A stretch of DNA of 64,000 bases, from assembly GCA_028554795.2 (NCBI GenBank), contig CM068839.1, positions 87,999,540 through 88,063,539 of the forward strand. The letters run 5' to 3'. A program made the position numbers and the translations under genes. The stretch comes from Sinohyriopsis cumingii. Lineage: Eukaryota; Mollusca; Bivalvia; Unionida; Unionidae. This document shows, piece after piece, positions 10,225-24,397 of the stretch. The notes under the pieces were generated by a model that saw only the letters and a program-made list of their open reading frames with translations, searched no databases and was not told where the DNA came from. How positions within the stretch are numbered: the stretch's first letter is position 1; every line of letters begins with the position of its first letter.

Positions 10225-11635
10225 AGTATGAGAATACAAGAGTATATCACAATTATGCTCATGCAGCTCTGAGATTTTTTCAGAGACGTACGAAAATTCA
10301 ATCAAAATCCAATTAAACATTTTATAATTTCATTTGTATTAAATGTTCTAATTCGAGGTTATTAAAAGCTTATTACATGAATAAACTGCACAATTTTGCA
10401 GGTGCCACATTTTACTTAAATAAAAACAGACACCATGAAAAAGGAAAAATCAGCCAAATATATTCATATATTACCAAAACATAATGCAAATAGACTTTTT
10501 TTTATATAAATTATTACAAAAAGTGCACATGTAAGATTTATAAATTCTTTGGTTGATCTTTTTTATTCTGGCTGTGTCATACAGGAAATGTTTTTTAAAC
10601 TAAACAGGCATTGGATATTGAAAATCAATTATAATCCTTATTATTGCAGCATATATACTTGTCAATTATTCTGGCCAAGCATTATGCTATAAGAATTGCA
10701 TTGCATAAATGGAAATATATTGTACTGCAAACCCACTTCCTCACATCCGACCCTGTTATCTGTTGAATGAATGTATTCTACAAGTATCCTCAATGGCATG
10801 AATATGTGTTTTCTCTGAAATGTTTCAAACTTAATGCAAAATAATGGTGAAAGACAAACGTTAATTCAAATAAAGCATCACACACATACACACGAATGCA
10901 ACAAGTGTATACAGACAGGATGTCTTTCTTTGTCATACTATTTACACCGATAAATCAACAATAACTACTTGAAAGTGTTTTATTCAATTTTTAAATTCGG
11001 AAAAATGTGAGAAATACAATAAAACTCAAGAAATATTTATTTGTTGGTATTCCGCAGCGTGACAAATGGAACGTAACGCTCAGTGTAATTTCGACAATTT
11101 AGAACAAATGTTCATAACCGACAAAAAGATTTCAAAGAAACTATATATGTAATCTTTACTGGTTCGATCTACAAGTAAATAGCTGCAGGATTCAGCTAAT
11201 GGTGTACATTTCAAAAGGGAAATGGGATGAAATTGTCTCGAAGTAATTGTAACCAAAGCGTACTAAAAGATTACATAGCTCGCCTCTTTGAAGTAATTAT
11301 AAACAATGTAATAAACGAGTATGTATCTCAACAATTTGATGTAATTGTAACCAGAGTACTAAAGCCGAGTAAATATCTCAACTCGTTGAAGCAACTGTAT
11401 AACTGTAACAAGAGTAATAAATGAGTATATATCTCAACTCTCTGAAGTAATTGTAACCAAAGTACAATAAATGATTACATAGCTCATCTCTTAGAGGTAA
11501 TTGTAACTAGTCTAATAAACTATTACATATCTCAGCTCTTCCAAGCAATTGTAAACAAAATGTAATAAATAACAGCTTAGATGACCTCTTCGATGCATTT
11601 AATAGTCTTCAGTTTACAAAATAAAACTAATTATC
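9238..11635. repeat. B unit 3 (2,398 bp)
   Basis: First unit of the 7,580 bp dimer pattern. Tail reads ttcggaaaaatgtgag. Confidence 0.95.
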
Positions 11636-12215
11636 ATGCAGGTCAAAGGTCTTGGTGAGGTCGATGAACATCATGTAGAGTGGTTGACCATGCTCTGTGT
11701 TCTTCTCTTGGAGTTGTCGTATGGAAAATATCCTGTCTGTCGTCGACCTGCCTGCATTAAAGCCGCACTGGGATTCCAGGTGCACACTGTCCGCCAGCAA
11801 CTGCAGCCTGTTGAATATAATGCGGGCATACACGTTGCCAGCGATGCTCAGAAGCGAGATCAAGCGAGATCCCTCTGTAATTATGACAGTCACTGAGGTC
11901 GCCATTGTTTTTGTAAACGGTATCTCGGGCATGTCTTGGGGTCCGCTCCTTCCTCCCAGCAGAGACAAAGTAGCTCATGCAGTGGCTGAAGGAATGTTTG
12001 TTTCCCACGTTCGATAGCTTCGGGCGGGATGATGTCACTACCTGGTGCTTTGTCGTTTGGGACGGAGTCGATTGCTTTGCTGAGCTCCTCTAAGGTGGGC
12101 ACTTTGTCGAGCTCATCCATGGTGGGCAGTTTTTATGCTGCTAGGGGCCGCATCGGTGACTGACATTTCTTGGGAGTATAGCTCTAGGTAGTGTTCCACC
12201 CATCTGGCCATCTGT
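11627..12215 (-). pseudogene. RT remnant, A-type variant
   Basis: Carries a cluster of changes against the A majority: gaccatgctc (near 11689), gccagcgatg (near 11840), ttatgacag (near 11884), tctcgggcatg (near 11927) and gacggag (near 12062). All recur in the copy at 19207-19795. Confidence 0.85.
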
Positions 12216-13026
12216 CATACTTAATGCAAAATAATGGTGAAAGACAAACGTTAATTCAAATAAAGCATCGCACACATACACACGAATGCAACAAGTGTAT
12301 ACAGACATGATGTCTTCCGTCGTCATACTATATACACCGGCTAATCAACAATAACTACTTAAAAGTGTTTAATTCAATTTTTAAATTCACAAAAATGTGA
12401 GAAATACAATAAAACTCAAGAAATCTTTATTTGTTGGTATTCCGCAGCGTAACAAATGGAACGTAACGCCCAGTGTAATTTCGACAATTTAGAACAAATC
12501 TTCATATGCGACAAAAAGATTTCAAAGAAACTATATATGTAATCTTTACTGGTTCGATCTACAAGTAAATAACTCCAGGATTCAGTTTATGGTGTACATT
12601 TCAAAAGGGAAATGGGATGAAATTATCTCGAAGTAATTGTAAGCAAAGTGTACTAAAAGATTACATAGCTCGCCTCTTTGAAGTAATTATAAACAATGTA
12701 ATAAACGAGTATGTATCTCAACTATTTGATGTAATTGAAACCAGAGTATTAAAGCCGAGTAAATATCTCAACTCGTTGAAGTAACTGTATAACTGTAAAA
12801 AGAGTAATAAATAAGTATATATCTCAATTCTCTGAAGTAATTGTAACCAAAATACAATAAATGATTACATAGCTCATCTCTTCAAGGTAATTGTAACTAG
12901 TCTAATAAACTATTACATATCTCAGCTCTTCCAAGCAATTGTTAACAAAATGTAATAAATAACAGCTTAGATGACCTCTTCGATGCATTTAATAGTCTTC
13001 AGTTTACATAATAAAAACTAATTATC
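11636..13026. repeat. A unit 4 (1,391 bp), variant haplotype
   Basis: Also has tttacaaaataaaac just before the unit start and five A residues in the cacaaaaatgtg run. Sister of A unit 6 at +7,580 bp. Confidence 0.95.
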
Positions 13027-14013
13027 ATGCAGGTCAATGGTCTTGGTGAGTTCAATGAACATCATGTAGAGTGGTTGACCTTGCTCTGTGTTCTTCTCTT
13101 GGAGTTGTCGTATGGAAAAGATCATGTCTGTCGTCGACCTGCCTGCTTTAAAGCCGCACTGGGATTCCAGGTGCACACGGTCCGCCAGCAACTGCAGCCT
13201 GTTGAGTATAATGCGAGAATACACTTTGCCAACGATGCTCAGAAGCGAGATCCCTCTGTAATTATTACAGTCACTGAGGTCGCCATTGTTTTTGTAAACG
13301 GTATCTCGCGCATATCTTGGAGGACCGCTCCTTTCCTCCCAGCAGAGACAAAGTAGCTCATGCAGCAGCTGAAGCAATGTTGGTTTCCCACGTTCGATAG
13401 CTTTGGGCGGGATGCTGTCACTACATGGTGCTTTGTCGTTTGGGACGGAGTCGATTGCTTTGTTGAGCTCCTCTAAGGTGGGCACTTTGTGGAGCTCCTC
13501 TATGGTGGGCAGTTTTTATGCTGCTAGGGCTGCATCGGTGACTGACATTTCTTGGGAGCATAGCTCTGAGTAGTGTTCCACCCATCTGGCCATCTGTTGC
13601 TCGCAGTCAGTGATCTCCTCTCCCGTCAGAGATTTCTGGCGGACGATCCCTTTCACCATAGGGCCTAGAGCCTTCTTGATATCACAGTACATACCTTGGA
13701 TGTTTCCGGATTCGGCACTGCGCTGGAGTCCTTCACATAGTTGTTACCAGTACTCGTTCGCGCACTGTCTAGCGATGTGTTGGGTGTTGCTTCGTGCGCT
13801 TCTGAGATCAGCAAGCATCCGTTCATTAGGGCATTTTTTGTAAGCTTTGAAGGCTTTTCATTTGTCTTCGATTATTGGTTCTATCCTTGATAGATGTGCG
13901 CTGAACTAGTGCCAAACGTGGCCATGGCTGTGCTGTAGATGACACCCTTCATGGCGCTCCACATGGCTGTGGCATCGTGATCTGGCAGGTCTTGGAGTGC
14001 CTGGTCCAGGGCT
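13018..14013 (-). pseudogene. RT remnant, B-type
   Basis: SDCNN (cagtcactg) allele where several B copies have SNCNN. SASI and DHDATAMW alleles. Confidence 0.85.
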
Positions 14014-15425
14014 AGTATGAGAATACAAGAGTATATCACAATTATGCTCATGCAGCTCTGAGATTTTTTCAGAGACGTACGAAAATTCAATCAAAATCCA
14101 ATTAAACATTTTATAATTTCATTTGTATTAAATGTTCTAATTCGAGGTTATTAAAAGCTTATTACATGAATAAACTGCACAATTTTGCAGGTGCCACATT
14201 TTACTTAAATAAAAACAGACACCATGAAAAAGGAAAAATCAGCCAAATATATTCATATATTACCAAAACATAATGCAAATAGACTTTTTTTTTATATAAA
14301 TTATTACAAAAAGTGCACATGTAAGATTTATAAATTCTTTGGTTGATCTTTTTTATTCTGGCTGTGTCATACAGGAAATGTTTTTTAAACTAAACAGGCA
14401 TTGGATATTGAAAATCAATTATAATCCTTATTATTGCAGCATATATACTTGTCAATTATTCTGGCCAAGCATTATGCTATAAGAATTGCATTGCATAAAT
14501 GGAAATATATTGTACTGCAAACCCACTTCCTCACATCCGACCCTGTTATCTGTTGAATGAATGTATTCTACAAGTATCCTCAATGGCATGAATATGTGTT
14601 TTCTCTGAAATGTTTCAAACTTAATGCAAAATAATGGTGAAAGACAAACGTTAATTCAAATAAAGCATCACACACATACACACGAATGCAACAAGTGTAT
14701 ACAGACAGGATGTCTTTCTTTGTCATACTATTTACACCGATAAATCAACAATAACTACTTGAAAGTGTTTTATTCAATTTTTAAATTCTGAAAAATGTTA
14801 GAAATACAATAAAACTCAAGAAATATTTATTTGTTGGTATTCCGCAGCGTGACAAATGGAACGTAACGCTCAGTGTAATTTCGACAATTTAGAACAAATG
14901 TTCATAACCGACAAAAAGATTTCAAAGAAACTATATATGTAATCTTTACTGGTTCGATCTACAAGTAAATAGCTGCAGGATTCAGCTAATGGTGTACATT
15001 TCAAAAGGGAAATGGGATGAAATTGTCTCGAAGTAATTGTAACCAAAGCGTACTAAAAGATTACATAGCTCGCCTCTTTGAAGTAATTATAAACAATGTA
15101 ATAAACGAGTATGTATCTCAACAATTTGATGTAATTGTAACCAGAGTACTAAAGCCGAGTAAATATCTCAACTCGTTGAAGCAACTGTATAACTGTAACA
15201 AGAGTAATAAATGAGTATATATCTCAACTCTCTGAAGTAATTGTAACCAAAGTACAATAAATGATTACATAGCTCATCTCTTAGAGGTAATTGTAACTAG
15301 TCTAATAAACTATTACATATCTCAGCTCTTCCAAGCAATTGTAAACAAAATGTAATAAATAACAGCTTAGATGACCTCTTCGATGCATTTAATAGTCTTC
15401 AGTTTACATAATAAAACTAATTATC
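13027..15425. repeat. B unit 4 (2,399 bp)
   Basis: T-run of nine. Tail ttctgaaaaatgttag matches B unit 2. Confidence 0.95.
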
Positions 15426-16005
15426 ATGCAGGTCAAAGGTCTTGGTGAGGTCGATGAACATCATGTAGAGTGGTTGACCTTGCTCTGTGTTCTTCTCTTG
15501 GAGTTGTCGTATGGAAAATATCCTGTCTGTCGTCGACCTGCCTGCATTAAAGCCGCACTGGGATTCCAGGTGCACACTGTCCGCCAGCAACTGCAGCCTG
15601 TTGAATATAATGCGGGCATACACGTTGCCAACGATGCTCAGAAGCGAGATCAAGCGAGATCCCTCTGTAATTATTACAGTCACTGAGGTCGCCATTGTTT
15701 TTGTAAACGGTATCTCGCGCATGTCTTGGGGTCCGCTCCTTCCTCCCAGCAGAGACAAAGTAGCTCATGCAGTGGCTGAAGGAATGTTTGTTTCCCACGT
15801 TCGATAGCTTCGGGCGGGATGATGTCACTACCTGGTGCTTTGTCGTTTGGGAGGGAGTCGATTGCTTTGCTGAGCTCCTCTAAGGTGGGCACTTTGTCGA
15901 GCTCATCCATGGTGGGCAGTTTTTATGCTGCTAGGGGCCGCATCGGTGACTGACATTTCTTGGGAGTATAGCTCTAGGTAGTGTTCCACCCATCTGGCCA
16001 TCTGT
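15417..16005 (-). pseudogene. RT remnant, A-type
   Basis: Same translation as the reference A copy. Confidence 0.85.
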
Positions 16006-16817
16006 CATACTTAATGCAAAATAATGGTGAAAGACAAACGTTAATTCAAATAAAGCATCGCACACATACACACGAATGCAACAAGTGTATACAGACATGA
16101 TGTCTTCCGTCGTCATACTATATACACCGGCTAATCAACAATAACTACTTAAAAGTGTTTAATTCAATTTTTAAATTCACAAAAAATGTGAGAAATACAA
16201 TAAAACTCAAGAAATCTTTATTTGTTGGTATTCCGCAGCGTAACAAATGGAACGTAACGCCCAGTGTAATTTCGACAATTTAGAACAAATCTTCATATGC
16301 GACAAAAAGATTTCAAAGAAACTATATATGTAATCTTTACTGGTTCGATCTACAAGTAAATAACTCCAGGATTCAGTTTATGGTGTACATTTCAAAAGGG
16401 AAATGGGATGAAATTATCTCGAAGTAATTGTAAGCAAAGTGTACTAAAAGATTACATAGCTCGCCTCTTTGAAGTAATTATAAACAATGTAATAAACGAG
16501 TATGTATCTCAACTATTTGATGTAATTGAAACCAGAGTATTAAAGCCGAGCAAATATCTCAACTCGTTGAAGTAACTGTATAACTGTAAAAAGAGTAATA
16601 AATAAGTATATATCTCAATTCTCTGAAGTAATTGTAACCAAAATACAATAAATGATTACATAGCTCATCTCTTCAAGGTAATTGTAACTAGTCTAATAAA
16701 CTATTACATATCTCAGCTCTTCCAAGCAATTGTTAACAAAATGTAATAAATAACAGCTTAGATGACCTCTTCGATGCATTTAATAGTCTTCAGTTTACAT
16801 AATAAAAACTAATTATC
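15426..16817. repeat. A unit 5 (1,392 bp)
   Basis: Majority A sequence. Following block carries gagcaaat (near 16547), as in A unit 3 exactly 7,580 bp earlier. Confidence 0.95.
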
Positions 16818-17804
16818 ATGCAGGTCAATGGTCTTGGTGAGTTCAATGAACATCATGTAGAGTGGTTGACCTTGCTCTGTGTTCTTCTCTTGGAGTTGTC
16901 GTATGGAAAAGATCATGTCTGTCGTCGACCTGCCTGCTTTAAAGCCGCACTGGGATTCCAGGTGCACACGGTCCGCCAGCAACTGCAGCCTGTTGAGTAT
17001 AATGCGAGAATACACTTTGCCAACGATGCTCAGAAGCGAGATCCCTCTGTAATTATTACAGTTACTGAGGTCGCCATTGTTTTTGTAAACGGTATCTCGC
17101 GCATATCTTGGAGGACCGCTCCTTTCCTCCCAGCAGAGACAAAGTAGCTCATGCAGCAGCTGAAGCAATGTTGGTTTCCCACGTTCGATAGCTTTGGGCG
17201 GGATGCTGTCACTACATGGTGCTTTGTCGTTTGGGACGGAGTCGATTGCTTTGTTGAGCTCCTCTAAGGTGGGCACTTTGTGGAGCTCCTCTATGGTGGG
17301 CAGTTTTTATGCTGCTAGGGCTGCATCGGTGACTGACATTTCTTGGGAGCATAGCTCTGAGTAGTGTTCCACCCATCTGGCCATCTGTTGCTCGCAGTCA
17401 GTGATCTCCTCTCCCGTCAGAGATTTCTGGCGGACGATCCCTTTCACCATAGGGCCTAGAGCCTTCTTGATATCACAGTACATACCTTGGATGTTTCCGG
17501 ATTCGGCACTGCGCTGGAGTCCTTCACATAGTTGTTACCAGTACTTGTTCGCGCACTGTCTAGCGATGTGTTGGGTGTTGCTTCGTGCGCTTCTGAGATC
17601 AGCAAGCATCCGTTCATTAGGGCATTTTTTGTAAGCTTTGAAGGCTTTTCATTTGTCTTCGATTATTGGTTCTATCCTTGATAGATGTGCGCTGAACTAG
17701 TGCCAAACGTGGCCATGGCTGTGCTGTAGATGACACCCTTCATGGCGCTCCACATGGCTGTTTCATCGTGATCTGGCAGGTCTTGGAGTGCCTGGTCCAG
17801 GGCT
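16809..17804 (-). pseudogene. RT remnant, B-type, tttcatcg allele
   Basis: DHDETAMW allele as in B unit 3. Private gtacttgttcg at about 17541. Confidence 0.85.
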
Positions 17805-19215
17805 AGTATGAGAATACAAGAGTATATCACAATTATGCTCATGCAGCTCTGAGATTTTTTCAGAGACGTACGAAAATTCAATCAAAATCCAATTAAACAT
17901 TTTATAATTTCATTTGTATTAAATGTTCTAATTCGAGGTTATTAAAAGCTTATTACATGAATAAACTGCACAATTTTGCAGGTGCCACATTTTACTTAAA
18001 TAAAAACAGACACCATGAAAAAGGAAAAATCAGCCAAATATATTCATATATTACCAAAACATAATGCAAATAGACTTTTTTTTATATAAATTATTACAAA
18101 AAGTGCACATGTAAGATTTATAAATTCTTTGGTTGATCTTTTTTATTCTGGCTGTGTCATACAGGAAATGTTTTTTAAACTAAACAGGCATTGGATATTG
18201 AAAATCAATTATAATCCTTATTATTGCAGCATATATACTTGTCAATTATTCTGGCCAAGCATTATGCTATAAGAATTGCATTGCATAAATGGAAATATAT
18301 TGTACTGCAAACCCACTTCCTCACATCCGACCCTGTTATCTGTTGAATGAATGTATTCTACAAGTATCCTCAATGGCATGAATATGTGTTTTCTCTGAAA
18401 TGTTTCAAACTTAATGCAAAATAATGGTGAAAGACAAACGTTAATTCAAATAAAGCATCACACACATACACACGAATGCAACAAGTGTATACAGACAGGA
18501 TGTCTTTCTTTGTCATACTATTTACACCGATAAATCAACAATAACTACTTGAAAGTGTTTTATTCAATTTTTAAATTCGGAAAAATGTGAGAAATACAAT
18601 AAAACTCAAGAAATATTTATTTGTTGGTATTCCGCAGCGTGACAAATGGAACGTAACGCTCAGTGTAATTTCGACAATTTAGAACAAATGTTCATAACCG
18701 ACAAAAAGATTTCAAAGAAACTATATATGTAATCTTTACTGGTTCGATCTACAAGTAAATAGCTGCAGGATTCAGCTAATGGTGTACATTTCAAAAGGGA
18801 AATGGGATGAAATTGTCTCGAAGTAATTGTAACCAAAGCGTACTAAAAGATTACATAGCTCGCCTCTTTGAAGTAATTATAAACAATGTAATAAACGAGT
18901 ATGTATCTCAACAATTTGATGTAATTGTAACCAGAGTACTAAAGCCGAGTAAATATCTCAACTCGTTGAAGCAACTGTATAACTGTAACAAGAGTAATAA
19001 ATGAGTATATATCTCAACTCTCTGAAGTAATTGTAACCAAAGTACAATAAATGATTACATAGCTCATCTCTTAGAGGTAATTGTAACTAGTCTAATAAAC
19101 TATTACATATCTCAGCTCTTCCAAGCAATTGTAAACAAAATGTAATAAATAACAGCTTAGATGACCTCTTCGATGCATTTAATAGTCTTCAGTTTACAAA
19201 ATAAAACTAATTATC
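16818..19215. repeat. B unit 5 (2,398 bp)
   Basis: Lies 7,580 bp from B unit 3, with the same length, T-run (eight) and ttcggaaaaatgtgag tail. Confidence 0.95.
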
Positions 19216-19795
19216 ATGCAGGTCAAAGGTCTTGGTGAGGTCGATGAACATCATGTAGAGTGGTTGACCATGCTCTGTGTTCTTCTCTTGGAGTTGTCGT
19301 ATGGAAAATATCCTGTCTGTCGTCGACCTGCCTGCATTAAAGCCGCACTGGGATTCCAGGTGCACACTGTCCGCCAGCAACTGCAGCCTGTTGAATATAA
19401 TGCGGGCATACACGTTGCCAGCGATGCTCAGAAGCGAGATCAAGCGAGATCACTCTGTAATTATGACAGTCACTGAGGTCGCCATTGTTTTTGTAAACGG
19501 TATCTCGGGCATGTCTTGGGGTCCGCTCCTTCCTCCCAGCAGAGACAAAGTAGCTCATGCAGTGGCTGAAGGAATGTTTGTTTCCCACGTTCGATAGCTT
19601 CGGGCGGGATGATGTCACTACCTGGTGCTTTGTCGTTTGGGACGGAGTCGATTGCTTTGCTGAGCTCCTCTAAGGTGGGCACTTTGTCGAGCTCATCCAT
19701 GGTGGGCAGTTTTTATGCTGCTAGGGGCCGCATCGGTGACTGACATTTCTTGGGAGTATAGCTCTAGGTAGTGTTCCACCCATCTGGCCATCTGT
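19207..19795 (-). pseudogene. RT remnant, A-type variant
   Basis: Same five-variant haplotype as 11627-12215, plus a private a at 19452 (gatcactctg). Confidence 0.85.
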
Positions 19796-20606
19796 CATAC
19801 TTAATGCAAAATAATGGTGAAAGACAAACGTTAATTCAAATAAAGCATCGCACACATACACACGAATGCAACAAGTGTATACAGACATGATGTCTTCCGT
19901 CGTCATACTATATACACCGGCTAATCAACAATAACTACTTAAAAGTGTTTAATTCAATTTTTAAATTCACAAAAATGTGAGAAATACAATAAAACTCAAG
20001 AAATCTTTATTTGTTGGTATTCCGCAGCGTAACAAATGGAACGTAACGCCCAGTGTAATTTCGACAATTTAGAACAAATCTTCATATGCGACAAAAAGAT
20101 TTCAAAGAAACTATATATGTAATCTTTACTGGTTCGATCTACAAGTAAATAACTCCAGGATTCAGTTTATGGTGTACATTTCAAAAGGGAAATGGGATGA
20201 AATTATCTCGAAGTAATTGTAAGCAAAGTGTACTAAAAGATTACATAGCTCGCCTCTTTGAAGTAATTATAAACAATGTAATAAACGAGTATGTATCTCA
20301 ACTATTTGATGTAATTGAAACCAGAGTATTAAAGCCGAGTAAATATCTCAACTCGTTGAAGTAACTGTATAACTGTAAAAAGAGTAATAAATAAGTATAT
20401 ATCTCAATTCTCTGAAGTAATTGTAACCAAAATACAATAAATGATTACATAGCTCATCTCTTCAAGGTAATTGTAACTAGTCTAATAAACTATTACATAT
20501 CTCAGCTCTTCCAAGCAATTGTTAACAAAATGTAATAAATAACAGCTTAGATGACCTCTTCGATGCATTTAATAGTCTTCAGTTTACATAATAAAAACTA
20601 ATTATC
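19216..20606. repeat. A unit 6 (1,391 bp), variant haplotype
   Basis: Sister of A unit 4. From about 20,037 onward it enters the stretch repeated at +33,094 bp. Confidence 0.95.
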
Positions 20607-21593
20607 ATGCAGGTCAATGGTCTTGGTGAGTTCAATGAACATCATGTAGAGTGGTTGACCTTGCTCTGTGTTCTTCTCTTGGAGTTGTCGTATGGAAAAG
20701 ATCATGTCTGTCGTCGACCTGCCTGCTTTAAAGCCGCACTGGGATTCCAGGTGCACACGGTCCGCCAGCAACTGCAGCCTGTTGAGTATAATGCGAGAAT
20801 ACACTTTGCCAACGATGCTCAGAAGCGAGATCCCTCTGTAATTATTACAGTTACTGAGGTCGCCATTGTTTTTGTAAACGGTATCTCGCGCATATCTTGG
20901 AGGACCGCTCCTTTCCTCCCAGCAGAGACAAAGTAGCTCATGCAGCAGCTGAAGCAATGTTGGTTTCCCACGTTCGATAGCTTTGGGCGGGATGCTGTCA
21001 CTACATGGTGCTTTGTCGTTTGGGACGGAGTCGATTGCTTTGTTGAGCTCCTCTAAGGTGGGCACTTTGTGGAGCTCCTCTATGGTGGGCAGTTTTTATG
21101 CTGCTAGGGCTGCATCGGTGACTGACATTTCTTGGGAGCATAGCTCTGAGTAGTGTTCCACCCATCTGGCCATCTGTTGCTCGCAGTCAGTGATCTCCTC
21201 TCCCGTCAGAGATTTCTGGCGGACGATCCCTTTCACCATAGGGCCTAGAGCCTTCTTGATATCACAGTACATACCTTGGATGTTTCCGGATTCGGCACTG
21301 CGCTGGAGTCCTTCACATAGTTGTTACCAGTACTCGTTCGCGCACTGTCTAGCGATGTGTTGGGTGTTGCTTCGTGCGCTTCTGAGATCAGCAAGCATCC
21401 GTTCATTAGGGCATTTTTTGTAAGCTTTGAAGGCTTTTCATTTGTCTTCGATTATTGGTTCTATCCTTGATAGATGTGCGCTGAACTAGTGCCAAACGTG
21501 GCCATGGCTGTGCTGTAGATGACACCCTTCATGGCGCTCCACATGGCTGTGGCATCGTGATCTGGCAGGTCTTGGAGTGCCTGGTCCAGGGCT
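20598..21593 (-). pseudogene. RT remnant, B-type
   Basis: SNCNN, SASI and DHDATAMW alleles. Same combination at 53692-54687. Confidence 0.85.
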
Positions 21594-23005
21594 AGTATGA
21601 GAATACAAGAGTATATCACAATTATGCTCATGCAGCTCTGAGATTTTTTCAGAGACGTACGAAAATTCAATCAAAATCCAATTAAACATTTTATAATTTC
21701 ATTTGTATTAAATGTTCTAATTCGAGGTTATTAAAAGCTTATTACATGAATAAACTGCACAATTTTGCAGGTGCCACATTTTACTTAAATAAAAACAGAC
21801 ACCATGAAAAAGGAAAAATCAGCCAAATATATTCATATATTACCAAAACATAATGCAAATAGACTTTTTTTTTATATAAATTATTACAAAAAGTGCACAT
21901 GTAAGATTTATAAATTCTTTGGTTGATCTTTTTTATTCTGGCTGTGTCATACAGGAAATGTTTTTTAAACTAAACAGGCATTGGATATTGAAAATCAATT
22001 ATAATCCTTATTATTGCAGCATATATACTTGTCAATTATTCTGGCCAAGCATTATGCTATAAGAATTGCATTGCATAAATGGAAATATATTGTACTGCAA
22101 ACCCACTTCCTCACATCCGACCCTGTTATCTGTTGAATGAATGTATTCTACAAGTATCCTCAATGGCATGAATATGTGTTTTCTCTGAAATGTTTCAAAC
22201 TTAATGCAAAATAATGGTGAAAGACAAACGTTAATTCAAATAAAGCATCACACACATACACACGAATGCAACAAGTGTATACAGACAGGATGTCTTTCTT
22301 TGTCATACTATTTACACCGATAAATCAACAATAACTACTTGAAAGTGTTTTATTCAATTTTTAAATTCGGAAAAATGTGAGAAATACAATAAAACTCAAG
22401 AAATATTTATTTGTTGGTATTCCGCAGCGTGACAAATGGAACGTAACGCTCAGTGTAATTTCGACAATTTAGAACAAATGTTCATAACCGACAAAAAGAT
22501 TTCAAAGAAACTATATATGTAATCTTTACTGGTTCGATCTACAAGTAAATAGCTGCAGGATTCAGCTAATGGTGTACATTTCAAAAGGGAAATGGGATGA
22601 AATTGTCTCGAAGTAATTGTAACCAAAGCGTACTAAAAGATTACATAGCTCGCCTCTTTGAAGTAATTATAAACAATGTAATAAACGAGTATGTATCTCA
22701 ACAATTTGATGTAATTGTAACCAGAGTACTAAAGCCGAGTAAATATCTCAACTCGTTGAAGCAACTGTATAACTGTAACAAGAGTAATAAATGAGTATAT
22801 ATCTCAACTCTCTGAAGTAATTGTAACCAAAGTACAATAAATGATTACATAGCTCATCTCTTAGAGGTAATTGTAACTAGTCTAATAAACTATTACATAT
22901 CTCAGCTCTTCCAAGCAATTGTAAACAAAATGTAATAAATAACAGCTTAGATGACCTCTTCGATGCATTTAATAGTCTTCAGTTTACATAATAAAACTAA
23001 TTATC
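20607..23005. repeat. B unit 6 (2,399 bp)
   Basis: T-run of nine and tail ttcggaaaaatgtgag, both as in B unit 14. Confidence 0.95.
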
Positions 23006-23585
23006 ATGCAGGTCAAAGGTCTTGGTGAGGTCGATGAACATCATGTAGAGTGGTTGACCTTGCTCTGTGTTCTTCTCTTGGAGTTGTCGTATGGAAAATA
23101 TCCTGTCTGTCGTCGACCTGCCTGCATTAAAGCCGCACTGGGATTCCAGGTGCACACTGTCCGCCAGCAACTGCAGCCTGTTGAATATAATGCGGGCATA
23201 CACGTTGCCAACGATGCTCAGAAGCGAGATCAAGCGAGATCCCTCTGTAATTATTACAGTCACTGAGGTCGCCATTGTTTTTGTAAACGGTATCTCGCGC
23301 ATGTCTTGGGGTCCGCTCCTTCCTCCCAGCAGAGACAAAGTAGCTCATGCAGTGGCTGAAGGAATGTTTGTTTCCCACGTTCGATAGCTTCGGGCGGGAT
23401 GATGTCACTACCTGGTGCTTTGTCGTTTGGGAGGGAGTCGATTGCTTTGCTGAGCTCCTCTAAGGTGGGCACTTTGTCGAGCTCATCCATGGTGGGCAGT
23501 TTTTATGCTGCTAGGGGCCGCATCGGTGACTGACATTTCTTGGGAGTATAGCTCTAGGTAGTGTTCCACCCATCTGGCCATCTGT
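22997..23585 (-). pseudogene. RT remnant, A-type
   Basis: Same translation as the reference A copy. Confidence 0.85.
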
Positions 23586-24397
23586 CATACTTAATGCAAA
23601 ATAATGGTGAAAGACAAACGTTAATTCAAATAAAGCATCGCACACATACACACGAATGCAACAAGTGTATACAGACATGATGTCTTCCGTCGTCATACTA
23701 TATACACCGGCTAATCAACAATAACTACTTAAAAGTGTTTAATTCAATTTTTAAATTCACAAAAATTGTGAGAAATACAATAAAACTCAAGAAATCTTTA
23801 TTTGTTGGTATTCCGCAGCGTAACAAATGGAACGTAACGCCCAGTGTAATTTCGACAATTTAGAACAAATCTTCATATGCGACAAAAAGATTTCAAAGAA
23901 ACTATATATGTAATCTTTACTGGTTCGATCTACAAGTAAATAACTCCAGGATTCAGTTTATGGTGTACATTTCAAAAGGGAAATGGGATGAAATTATCTC
24001 GAAGTAATTGTAAGCAAAGTGTACTAAAAGATTACATAGCTCGCCTCTTTGAAGTAATTATAAACAATGTAATAAACGAGTATGTATCTCAACTATTTGA
24101 TGTAATTGAAACCAGAGTATTAAAGCCGAGTAAATATCTCAACTCGTTGAAGTAACTGTATAACTGTAAAAAGAGTAATAAATAAGTATATATCTCAATT
24201 CTCTGAAGTAATTGTAACCAAAATACAATAAATGATTACATAGCTCATCTCTTCAAGGTAATTGTAACTAGTCTAATAAACTATTACATATCTCAGCTCT
24301 TCCAAGCAATTGTTAACAAAATGTAATAAATAACAGCTTAGATGACCTCTTCGATGCATTTAATAGTCTTCAGTTTACATAATAAAAACTAATTATC
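23006..24397. repeat. A unit 7 (1,392 bp)
   Basis: Carries caaaaattgtgag (near 23,760), found elsewhere only in A unit 17. Confidence 0.95.
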
